Below are positions 8,969 through 16,092 of a stretch of 64,000 nucleotides of DNA, piece by piece (the stretch's first letter is position 1; the number at the start of each line of letters is the position of its first letter). The notes below the pieces were generated by a model. It was not told the DNA's origin. It did not search any database and was given only the letters and a program-made list of their open reading frames with translations. A program made the translations under genes and the position numbers. The stretch spans positions 1 through 64,000 of the forward strand of contig NZ_QVLT01000018.1 of NCBI RefSeq assembly GCF_003417065.2, written 5' to 3'. This stretch comes from Hymenobacter lapidiphilus. Lineage in GTDB: Bacteria; Bacteroidota; Bacteroidia; Cytophagales; Hymenobacteraceae.

Positions 8969-10264
8969 TTAGTAGCCGCCGCGGAACTTGTAGGTCTGGG
9001 CTACTTTGTCGATGGCTACCACGTAGGCGGCGATGCGCATGGGCACATCGTACTTTTGGCTGGTCTGGTACACTTTTTCGAAGGCGTCGTTCATGATGCG
9101 GTCGGCGCGCTCGGTCACCATTTTCTCGCTCCACTTGAAACCCTGCTTGTTCTGCACCCACTCGAAGTAGGAAACGGTTACGCCGCCCGAGTTGGCCAGA
9201 ATGTCGGGCACCACCATAATACCCTTCTCATTGATAATAGGGTCGGCCGAGGCGGAAGTAGGGCCGTTGGCGCCTTCCACGATGAGCTTGGCCTTGATGG
9301 CGTGGGCATTGTGCTCGGTGATGACGTCCTCAACAGCGGCTGGCACGAGCACGTCCACATCAGTGGTGAGCAGGTCGTCGGCGCGCGCGAGCATTGTGGC
9401 GCCCTGGAAGCCGTCAAGGCGGCCGGCGTGGGCGTTTTTGTAGGCAATGGCCTCGTCGATGTCGATGCCGTTTTCGTTCCAGTAAGCGCCGCTCACATCC
9501 GAAAGACCCTTGATTTTCACGCCCTTCTCGCTCAGTAGCTTAGCTGCCCACGAGCCCACGTTGCCAAAGCCCTGCACTGCCGCCGACACCGTGTGCGGGT
9601 CAAGGTCGAGCTTTTTGAGGGCCGCCATCGTGGCTACCATCACGCCGCGGCCGGTGGCCTCGGTGCGGCCCAGCGAGCCGCCCATTACCAGCGGTTTGCC
9701 CGTTACCACGGCCGGCGAGGTGCCGCCCACGGTCTTCGAAAACTCGTCCATCAGCCAGGCCATCTCGCGCGGACCGGTGCCCATGTCGGGCGCCGGAATG
9801 TCGCGGTCGGGGCCGAATACGTCTTTCATGGCCAGCGTGTAGCCGCGCGTCATGCGCTCCAGCTCGCCGCTGCTCATGGTGGATGGCTCGCAGATGACGC
9901 CACCCTTCGCTCCGCCGTACGGAATGTCTACCACGGCGCACTTCCAGGTCATCCAGGCCGCCAGGGCCTTCACCTCGTCGAGGTGCACGTTTTTATCGTA
10001 GCGGATGCCGCCCTTGCTTGGGCCCAGGATGGTGTTGTGAATCACGCGGTAGCCCTCGAACACGCGCACCTTGCCGTTGTCCATCGTGACGGGAATGTGC
10101 ACGATGACCTGCTTGTCGGCGGCTTTGAGCACTTCGTACGTTTCTTCGTCGAGGCCGAGAATTTCAGCCGCCACGTTGAAGCGCGACATCATCGATTCGA
10201 GCGGGTTTTCGGCATCAACGCGGGGGGCCGGCTCTTTGTACTTGTAGACCGTGGTAGCAGCCAT
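8969..10264 (-). CDS. Glutamate dehydrogenase (Glu/Leu/Phe/Val dehydrogenase family)
   Basis: The ATG at 10264 is chosen because the extension up to 10468 reads through intergenic sequence and lacks family features. The 431-residue protein catalyses reversible oxidative deamination of glutamate to 2-oxoglutarate. Visible features are GPSKGGIRYD, the catalytic-lysine region WKCAVVDIPYGGAKGGV (residues 105-121), GTGPREMAW (around 160), GRTEATGRGV (around 210) and the Rossmann motif VQGFGNVGS (about 235-243). The family alone does not decide cofactor use. It is one of three members of this family in the window and the most typical glutamate dehydrogenase. A -7 box lies upstream. Confidence 0.92.
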   Translation of the reverse strand: MAATTVYKYKEPAPRVDAENPLESMMSRFNVAAEILGLDEETYEVLKAADKQVIVHIPVTMDNGKVRVFEGYRVIHNTILGPSKGGIRYDKNVHLDEVKALAAWMTWKCAVVDIPYGGAKGGVICEPSTMSSGELERMTRGYTLAMKDVFGPDRDIPAPDMGTGPREMAWLMDEFSKTVGGTSPAVVTGKPLVMGGSLGRTEATGRGVMVATMAALKKLDLDPHTVSAAVQGFGNVGSWAAKLLSEKGVKIKGLSDVSGAYWNENGIDIDEAIAYKNAHAGRLDGFQGATMLARADDLLTTDVDVLVPAAVEDVITEHNAHAIKAKLIVEGANGPTSASADPIINEKGIMVVPDILANSGGVTVSYFEWVQNKQGFKWSEKMVTERADRIMNDAFEKVYQTSQKYDVPMRIAAYVVAIDKVAQTYKFRGGY

Positions 10265-10336
10265 ACGGGTGGGGATTGGGTGGGGGGAATAAGATAGCGG
10301 CCCCGAAAAAACGGAGCCGCGGGTGGAATTCGGGAG

Positions 10337-10344
10337 CAAAGGTA
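10337..10344 (-). promoter_or_regulatory. -7 box (TACCTTTG) upstream of glutamate dehydrogenase
   Basis: It is an exact TAnnTTTG match on the minus strand, 73 bases before the chosen start codon. No clear -33 element is seen. Confidence 0.45.
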
Positions 10345-10409
10345 GGCCTTTACTTTGGAGTGGAGAGGGGGGCAGTGATGCAGGCGTATTTCCTCCGCTT
10401 ATGGTCTGA

Positions 10410-11288
10410 TTACGAACCGAAAACCAGTTGCAGGACGGCCAGTACGGGCAGAATAAACAGGAAGGCATCGAAGCGGTCGAGCAGGCCGCCGTGGCCGGGC
10501 ATGATGCGGCCTGAATCTTTGACCCCCACGCTGCGCTTGAGCATGGATTCGGCCAAGTCGCCGAGCGGCCCGAACAGGGCTACCACGCCGGCCACTACCA
10601 AGCGGTAAGTGAGCGAGAGTTCGGGTAGCAGCCAGCCCAGGGCCGCGCCTACCAGCAACGTGAACAGGAAGCCGCCAACGGCACCTTCCCAGGTTTTGCC
10701 GGGCGAGATTTTAGGCGCCAGCTTGTGCTTGCCCATAGTTTTGCCGGCCGCGTAGGCCCCGATATCGGAAGCCCAGACCATAAACAGCAGCGCAAACACG
10801 CGGCGGTAGTCGTAGCCGCCCGGTCCGCTAAAGGCCACCACCGTGAGCAAACTCATGGGCAGGCTCACATAGAGCAGCCCCAGCAGGGCCACGCCCACGT
10901 TAGAAAACGGCGCGAACCGCTGCTCGGCGCGAGGCCAGGAGTACATTTCGCGCAGAATCAGCAGCACCGGCAGCAGCGCAGTCAGGCCTAGGGCCGAGTT
11001 GCGCAGGTAACCCAAATCGGACACGGCCAGGGGTACGGTTGCGTTGGCCAGTGTCCGGAAATCGGTGAGCGCGGCTACGCTGGCAAACAGCAGCAGGCTG
11101 ATGCCCACGCCCAGCCCGGCGGCCGGCTTGTAGCCCGCCTGGCGCATCATGCGGTAGAATTCCAGCAGCATTCTGGCCTGTACAACGGCAAAGAGCAGAG
11201 CAAACGTCCAGACACTGAACCACACGCTGCCCAGCAGCAGCGCGGCCCCCAGCACGCCAAAAATGATGCGCTGACTCAGGTTGGACAT
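10410..11288 (-). CDS. cdsA: Phosphatidate cytidylyltransferase
   Basis: CdsA makes CDP-diacylglycerol from phosphatidate and CTP in the inner membrane. The protein is a polytopic membrane protein with about eight hydrophobic segments. Its C-terminus carries the family signature SMLKRSVGVKDSGRIMPGHG followed by GLLDRFD. I place the start at the ATG at 11288 (MSNLSQR). The alternative ATG at 11321 lies inside an AGCT-type intergenic repeat, and the residues it would add come partly from that repeat. It forms a co-directional group with the CPBP protease upstream and glutamate dehydrogenase and psd downstream. Confidence 0.92.
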   Translation of the reverse strand: MSNLSQRIIFGVLGAALLLGSVWFSVWTFALLFAVVQARMLLEFYRMMRQAGYKPAAGLGVGISLLLFASVAALTDFRTLANATVPLAVSDLGYLRNSALGLTALLPVLLILREMYSWPRAEQRFAPFSNVGVALLGLLYVSLPMSLLTVVAFSGPGGYDYRRVFALLFMVWASDIGAYAAGKTMGKHKLAPKISPGKTWEGAVGGFLFTLLVGAALGWLLPELSLTYRLVVAGVVALFGPLGDLAESMLKRSVGVKDSGRIMPGHGGLLDRFDAFLFILPVLAVLQLVFGS

Positions 11289-11315
11289 CGGGGCGTTAGC
11301 TTCTTTTGGGCTGTT

Positions 11316-11488
11316 AGCCATTAGCGGTTAGCTGGTAGCTTTTTGGAGAATTTCAAAAATGGTCAGCGGCGCAGAAGCCGCTAATCGACGGCTCAATTTC
11401 CGTACAAAATCCGACACCATTCAGCCAACACTGACGGAATAGGATTTCAGCACGAAAGCTGTCAGCTAACAGCTAACAGCTAATGGCT
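11316..11488. repeat. AGCT-type inverted-repeat element
   Basis: Nineteen-base ends (11316-11334 AGCCATTAGCGGTTAGCTG and 11470-11488) are inverted copies with one mismatch. The right end contains tandem CAGCTAA units. The inside has no ORF. Related AGCTGTTAGC motifs occur near 12690, 30093, 39170 and 56905. Confidence 0.65.
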
Positions 11489-11503
11489 AAGAGCTTGAAA
11501 ACC

Positions 11504-12553
11504 CTACTCCCGCGTGGTGTCTACGCCGTCGTGGCTGAGGGTACGGGCAGGCGGAAGCGGGGTATCGGCGGCCTGCACGGTGGTTACGCCCCGGCTGCCC
11601 AGCGTGTGCATTTCGGTGGGCGGGCCGTCGGCGAAGGGCCGTTGCATGCGCTGGTAGAGGTACCAGAGCAGGGCGGCGCACAGCAGCAGCGAAGCCAGTA
11701 CCCAGGGCAAGGGCAGCGCCTCGGTCGAGTCGGGGTCGAAATCGGTGGCCGACCACTCGCGCTGCTGGGCATAGAGCAGCACCAGTTGGAAGGCGTTCTG
11801 GGCGAAGTGGGCCGCCATGGGCACCAGAATATTGCCGCTCCACTCATATAAGTAGCCCAGCAGCAACCCCAGCACAAACCGCGGAAAGAAGCCCAGAAAC
11901 TGGAAGTGGATGGCGCTGAAAATGGCCGCTGCCAGCCAGATACCCACGTGCCGCGAGTTGGTCCACTGCACGAGGTTGCGCTGAATCACGCCCCGGAAAA
12001 ACAGCTCCTCACTTACGGCCGGTACCACCGCAATAACGAGCAGGGCCACCACAAACCGGGCCGGCGACGAGAAGCGGGTCAGGTACTTGATGGTGTTCTG
12101 GGCAGTTGCTTCGGCCTGGCGGGCCAGTTCCTCCCAGTGGGCCAGGGCCTCGGGCAGGTGCAGCTTGGCGTTCCAGGCAATAAGCACCGACATGGCCGGC
12201 AGGCTGGCCACAATCAGTACACCCGCCAACAGTAGCCAGCCGGCCGGCACCCGGTGGCGGGGCGCAAAGTAGTCGGGCAACTCGTAGCCCGTGAGCTTGG
12301 CCAGGGCCACGGCCGCCCCCCCAAAGCCGCCGAGCAGCAGCAGGCCCTGGCTGAGCATCGAAATCTCCCAGCCGTTGGCGTAGTTGCTGGGCTGCTGCTG
12401 CACGTTGCCCAGCGCCGTGAGGCCTACCCCATACAGCAGGTTGCTGGTAATGGCAATCAGCAGCATGCTCAGGCAGGCAGTGGCAATCAGCAGCACCAGC
12501 AGCAGCGCCAGGTTGGCCAGCGGATGCAGCCGGCTCGAAACGAAACCTTTCAT
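11504..12553 (-). CDS. CPBP family intramembrane glutamic endopeptidase
   Basis: This is an integral membrane protease-like protein of the CPBP/CAAX (Abi) family. The start at 12553 (MKGFVSSRL) leads directly into the first membrane segment; the upstream extension to 12652 is Pro-rich and unlikely. The family motifs are EELFFRGVIQRNL (Glu-Glu and Arg, about residue 195), FSAIHFQF (conserved His, about 230) and HFAQNAF (about 265). Bacterial members are linked to prenyl-protein processing or to bacteriocin immunity, and the role here is unknown. The last 70 residues after the final membrane segment are polar. It lies upstream of cdsA with a repeat between. Confidence 0.9.
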   Translation of the reverse strand: MKGFVSSRLHPLANLALLLVLLIATACLSMLLIAITSNLLYGVGLTALGNVQQQPSNYANGWEISMLSQGLLLLGGFGGAAVALAKLTGYELPDYFAPRHRVPAGWLLLAGVLIVASLPAMSVLIAWNAKLHLPEALAHWEELARQAEATAQNTIKYLTRFSSPARFVVALLVIAVVPAVSEELFFRGVIQRNLVQWTNSRHVGIWLAAAIFSAIHFQFLGFFPRFVLGLLLGYLYEWSGNILVPMAAHFAQNAFQLVLLYAQQREWSATDFDPDSTEALPLPWVLASLLLCAALLWYLYQRMQRPFADGPPTEMHTLGSRGVTTVQAADTPLPPARTLSHDGVDTTRE

Positions 12554-12720
12554 GTCGGGGGCGGGGTTGGGGTTTGGGAGTCCGGGGAGCTTCGGGCCCC
12601 TAACTAATCGTAAATTTGCGCAAAATACCAGCGCCAGCGCCAACCGGCCCATTCCGGCCAGGCACTTTCCCTCAACAAAAAGCGAACAGCTAACCGCTGC
12701 TAGCTATCAGCTAAAAATAA

Positions 12721-13710
12721 GTGGTCCACATCCGCAACATTGCCCTGCCCGATTTCCCGCTTTTGCTCGCGCCCATGGAGGACGTGTCGGACCCGCCGTT
12801 TAGGGCCGTGTGCAAGGAGGGTGGGGCCGATTTGATGTACACCGAGTTCATTTCGTCGGAAGGCCTGATTCGGGCCGCCGCCAAGAGCCGCCAGAAGCTC
12901 GACGTGTTCGACTACGAGCGGCCCATTGGCATCCAGCTATTCGGTTCCGACGTGGCCACGATGGGCGAGTGCGCCCGCCTCAGCACCGAGGCTGGCCCCG
13001 ACCTCATCGACATCAATTATGGCTGCCCGGTGAAGCAGGTGGCCTGCCGGGGCGCGGGGGCCGCGCTGCTGCGCGACATTCCTAAAATGGTGGAAATGAC
13101 CGCCGCTGTGGTGCGGGCCACCCATTTGCCGGTAACCGTAAAAACCCGCCTGGGCTGGGATGAGGATACCAAAAACGTGGAGGAGGTAGCCGAGCGGCTC
13201 CAGGATGTGGGCATTGAGGCCCTCACCGTGCATGGCCGCACCCGCGTGCAGATGTACAAGGGCGACGCCGACTGGCGGCTGATTGCGGCCATCAAGAACA
13301 ACCCGCGCATCAAAATACCCATCTTCGGCAACGGCGACATCGACTCGGCCCAGAAAGCCGTGGAATACAAAAACCGCTACGGCGTGGACGGCATTATGAT
13401 TGGTCGGGCCGCCATCGGCTACCCCTGGATTTTCCGGGAGGTGAAGCACTACGTGGCTACTGGCCAGCTAATGGCCCCGCCCACCGTGGAGGAGCGCGTG
13501 CAAGCCTGCCGCATGCACTTCGAGAAAAGCCTGGAGTGGAAAGGCCCCCGGGCCGGCGTGTTCGAAATGCGCCGCCACTACGCCCAGTACTTCCGCGGCC
13601 TCGAAGGCGCCCGGCAGTGGCGCAGCCGCCTCGTAGATACCAACGACCCGCTGGAAATCTTCGCCATTATGGACGAAATAACCGCCGCTGAGCCGATGCT
13701 GGTAGGATAG
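12721..13710 (+). CDS. dusB: tRNA-dihydrouridine synthase DusB
   Basis: This FMN-dependent TIM-barrel enzyme reduces uridine to dihydrouridine in the tRNA D-loop. It uses a GTG start, needed to include the conserved opening IALPDFPLLLAPMEDVSDPPFR. The catalytic cysteine is in YGCPVKQV (about residue 102). VKTRLGWDE (about 140), LTVHGRTR (about 170), NGDI (about 203) and GVDGIMIGRAAIG (about 222) complete the flavin and substrate sites. The 329-residue length is normal. An AGCT-type repeat (12685-12716) lies just upstream and may carry the promoter or the end of the neighbouring unit. Confidence 0.95.
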   Translation: MVHIRNIALPDFPLLLAPMEDVSDPPFRAVCKEGGADLMYTEFISSEGLIRAAAKSRQKLDVFDYERPIGIQLFGSDVATMGECARLSTEAGPDLIDINYGCPVKQVACRGAGAALLRDIPKMVEMTAAVVRATHLPVTVKTRLGWDEDTKNVEEVAERLQDVGIEALTVHGRTRVQMYKGDADWRLIAAIKNNPRIKIPIFGNGDIDSAQKAVEYKNRYGVDGIMIGRAAIGYPWIFREVKHYVATGQLMAPPTVEERVQACRMHFEKSLEWKGPRAGVFEMRRHYAQYFRGLEGARQWRSRLVDTNDPLEIFAIMDEITAAEPMLVG

Positions 13711-13727
13711 CCGTTTGTGTTTATCAG

Positions 13728-13854
13728 AACGTCATGCTGAGCGAAGGCGCAGCCGTAGTCGAAGCATCTCTACCGTAGTAGTAAAATCAAAACCACTACA
13801 AAGAGGCGGTAGAGATGCTTCGACTGCGGCTGCGCCTTCGCTCAGCATGACGTT
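13728..13854. repeat. GTCAT-family long inverted repeat (copy 1)
   Basis: Two arms of about 48 bases (13728-13775 and 13807-13854), nearly perfect inverted copies beginning AACGTCATGCTGAGCG, enclose an A-rich 31-base centre. The transcript would form a very long hairpin. It sits between dusB and the EamA gene. Confidence 0.85.
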
Positions 13855-13904
13855 TTTTGTCTGGTTCTATCCTCATTTCCTCATCTGCCTTCCCTTCCCT
13901 CATT

Positions 13905-14858
13905 ATGTCCGTTACCCCCGCCGCCACACCTACTGCTCCACCCGTCGCCATTGCGCCGCCGCCCGCCCCAACGGCTACGGCTTGGGTGTTGCTGCTGGTG
14001 CTGGCTGGTATCTGGGGCACGTCGTTTATTCTGATGAAGAAGGGACTGGTGGTGTTTTCGGCCCTGGAGCTGGGCGCAGCCCGGGTGAGCGTGGCGGCGC
14101 TGCTGCTGCTGCCGTTTGCGCTACGCCACCTGGGGCGGGTGAATCGGGAGAAACTCAAGTGGCTGCTGTTGAGCGGCGTGGTGGGTACGCTGCTGCCGGC
14201 TTTCCTGTTTGCCTATGCCGAAACCCGGCTGGCCTCGGGGCTGGCGGGGGTGCTCAACGCCCTCACGGCCGTGTTTACGCTGGTGGTGGGTGCCGCCTTT
14301 TTCGGGCAGAAGCTCACCGGCCTGCGGGTGCTGGGCATTGCGCTGGGCCTGGCGGGTACGCTGGTGCTGATGGTGTTGGGCGGCAGCGCCGCGGCCGGCA
14401 CGGCCCCCGCCGGTGGGGTTGGCAACGCCTGGTACGGCCTGTTCATTGTGGCCGCCACGTTGGGCTACGGCGTGAGCGTGAACGTGATTAAGCGCCACCT
14501 GAGCGATATTCCGGCTCTGGCCGTAACGGGACTGTTGCTGCTGTTCATCGGTGGGCCGGCGCTGGCGTTTCTGCTGGTGGGCACCGATTTTCTGGACAAG
14601 CTGGCCACCGTGCCGGGGGCTTGGCCGGCCTTTGGCTACATTGCCCTGCTGGCTACCATGAGCACGGCCGTGGCCATGGTGCTGTTCAACAAGCTCATCC
14701 AGACTTCTACTGCCCTATTTGCGGCCTCCAATACCTACCTCATTCCGGTGGTAGCGCTGGGCTGGGGTCTGCTCGACGGCGAGGAGTTCAACCTTTGGCA
14801 CCTGCTGGGCATGGTGATTATCATGATCAGCGTAGCCATCATCCACCGGGCGAAATAG
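13905..14858 (+). CDS. EamA family transporter (DMT superfamily)
   Basis: The ATG at 13905 (MSVTPAATP) is preferred to an upstream TTG at 13857 that lies inside the inverted repeat. After a Pro/Ala-rich leader there are ten predicted membrane helices in two EamA repeats. The first repeat begins GIWGTSFILMKKG and the second begins YGLFIVAATLGYGVSVNV. Typical motifs such as TAVFTLVVGAAFF and YLIPVVALGWGLLDGE are visible. Members export metabolites or amino acids, and the substrate here cannot be told. It is the last intact gene before a decayed patch. Confidence 0.92.
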   Translation: MSVTPAATPTAPPVAIAPPPAPTATAWVLLLVLAGIWGTSFILMKKGLVVFSALELGAARVSVAALLLLPFALRHLGRVNREKLKWLLLSGVVGTLLPAFLFAYAETRLASGLAGVLNALTAVFTLVVGAAFFGQKLTGLRVLGIALGLAGTLVLMVLGGSAAAGTAPAGGVGNAWYGLFIVAATLGYGVSVNVIKRHLSDIPALAVTGLLLLFIGGPALAFLLVGTDFLDKLATVPGAWPAFGYIALLATMSTAVAMVLFNKLIQTSTALFAASNTYLIPVVALGWGLLDGEEFNLWHLLGMVIIMISVAIIHRAK

Positions 14859-14871
14859 GCTTCACCACGAC

Positions 14872-15448
14872 TTACTCAGGCACGTAAGGCCAGGCGTGGA
14901 ACCGCTCGGGTAGGCTTAGGCGCGCGGGGTGGGCGGCCAGGTAGGCCAGCACGCGCGTCAGTTCGGCCTCGTCCTAGATGGGCAGCTCGTGGGAGCCGGG
15001 ATGCCAGAAGTCGGCTTCGGGCGGGAGCTGGCCGCGCAACAGGCGGCGTGCCTGGGCAGCGGTGCGCTGGTGCAGCAGCTCGACGGTTTTGTAGAGCGAA
15101 AGGCCCGTGCTGGCCGGCAGCACCAGCACGGCGTGCAGGTGGTTGGGCAGCAGCGCGAAGCCGGGCACCCGCAAACCCTGTTCCTCCAGCATCAGCAGCT
15201 CGCCGGCTACCAGTCCGGCCAGCTTCTCGCGGCCCAGATAGTCGGGCCCCACGGTATGGGCATCCAGTAGCGCATCGAAGGCGGCGAAGAACTGCTTTTC
15301 GGCCCGGCGGCCGGCCGCGACGGGGTCGAGGGCGGCGCGGGCGGTGGCCTGGGCGGCTACCCGCTTCGCCTGCAGCTCGGCGGCCCGGCCGCGCGGGCAC
15401 TGAGCCGGCCAGGCGCAACGTCAGCAAGATGGTTTCGTTGTTGGCCAC
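14872..15448 (-). pseudogene. Broken REP-associated tyrosine transposase (RAYT / Y1_Tnp)
   Basis: The N-terminus MANNETILLTLRLAG starts at 15448. A frameshift near 15400 then moves to the frame that reads RAAELQAKRVAA and on through FDALLDA and GPDYLGREKLAGLV to FALLPNHLHAVLVLP. That last segment is the HUH motif (HLH codons at 15133-15141). An in-frame TAG at 14974-14976 follows DFWHPGSHELPI. After it the frame continues as DEAELTRVLAYLAAHPARLS and WPYVPE, the usual RAYT C-terminus, to a stop at 14872. The Tyr expected in the SYDH-like segment is absent (SHEL). Two lesions and a missing nucleophile make it inactive. Such enzymes act on REP hairpins, which fits the repeats nearby. Confidence 0.85.
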
Positions 15449-15557
15449 GGCAGGTATAACGAATTTGCAGACAGCAAGATAAGGTAGAATTCTGCACGCG
15501 CAAATTGGCCGGTTTCCCGGTGTGTCTCAGCCGTTGGCACTACGGTTGGGGTGGCTG

Positions 15558-15890
15558 CTACCGTGGCGGCAGGCCAGGGCCTGTTTCGCGCAGCTGTATC
15601 GGTTCCAGATGGCTGCGCCGCCGGGCGAGGCACCAGCGGTTGTGCCGGGCGAGCAGGCTGCTACCCATTACCAGGCGCATCATCACCAGCATAGCCGCCA
15701 CCGGCGCCGGGCGGGTAAACAAGCCCAGCAGCAGCAGGCCAATGCCGCCTTCCACGAAGGGTAGCGCCGCGGCATATGCTTCCACCAGCGGCGCTGGCAG
15801 GGCGTAGCCGCAAATTGCTCCATCAGGCCAGCCCGGAAGCCGGCCAGCTTGGGCAGGCGCACCGGCACAAAGGCCAGTTCGGGTTAGGTT
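15558..15890 (-). pseudogene. Decayed DoxX-family membrane protein gene
   Basis: Two frames together resemble a DoxX protein. The segment VRLPKLAGFRAGLMEQFA is read down to about 15800. A one-base shift then leads to LPAPLVEAYAAALPFVEGG and IGLLLLGLFTRPAPVAAML, ending in a GSSLLARHN-like helix. A TAA stands just upstream of the first segment in its frame, so the start is lost, and the sequence after ARHN no longer reads as a membrane helix. The identification rests on pattern memory of DoxX proteins. It adjoins the transposase remnant, so the stretch 14.9-15.9 kb as a whole is in decay. Confidence 0.6.
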
Positions 15891-16046
15891 CGGCATGCGT
15901 ACCCATACGGCGCACTGGCCCCAGGGGGCGCGGCCGGGTTGGCAGCGCGGCGTTCCAGCCATTTCCGAACCCGGCGTAAATGGCGGCTTTACCCGCGTTT
16001 ATGCCGGGTTCATCGAAAAACACGGTACTGCGTCTTGGTCGCAGCT

Positions 16047-16054
16047 TACGTTTG
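16047..16054 (+). promoter_or_regulatory. -7 box (TACGTTTG) for the TonB receptor gene
   Basis: It is an exact TAnnTTTG match 38 bases before the ATG at 16093. No good -33 partner is seen. Confidence 0.45.
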
Positions 16055-16092
16055 CGGCCCCATTACACACGTCCCTGGGCACTCTCACTTGT

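Noticed and set aside
11504..12553. Phage abortive-infection system from the old Abi name of the CPBP family
   Set aside because: The gene sits in a housekeeping lipid-synthesis neighbourhood with no defence partners.
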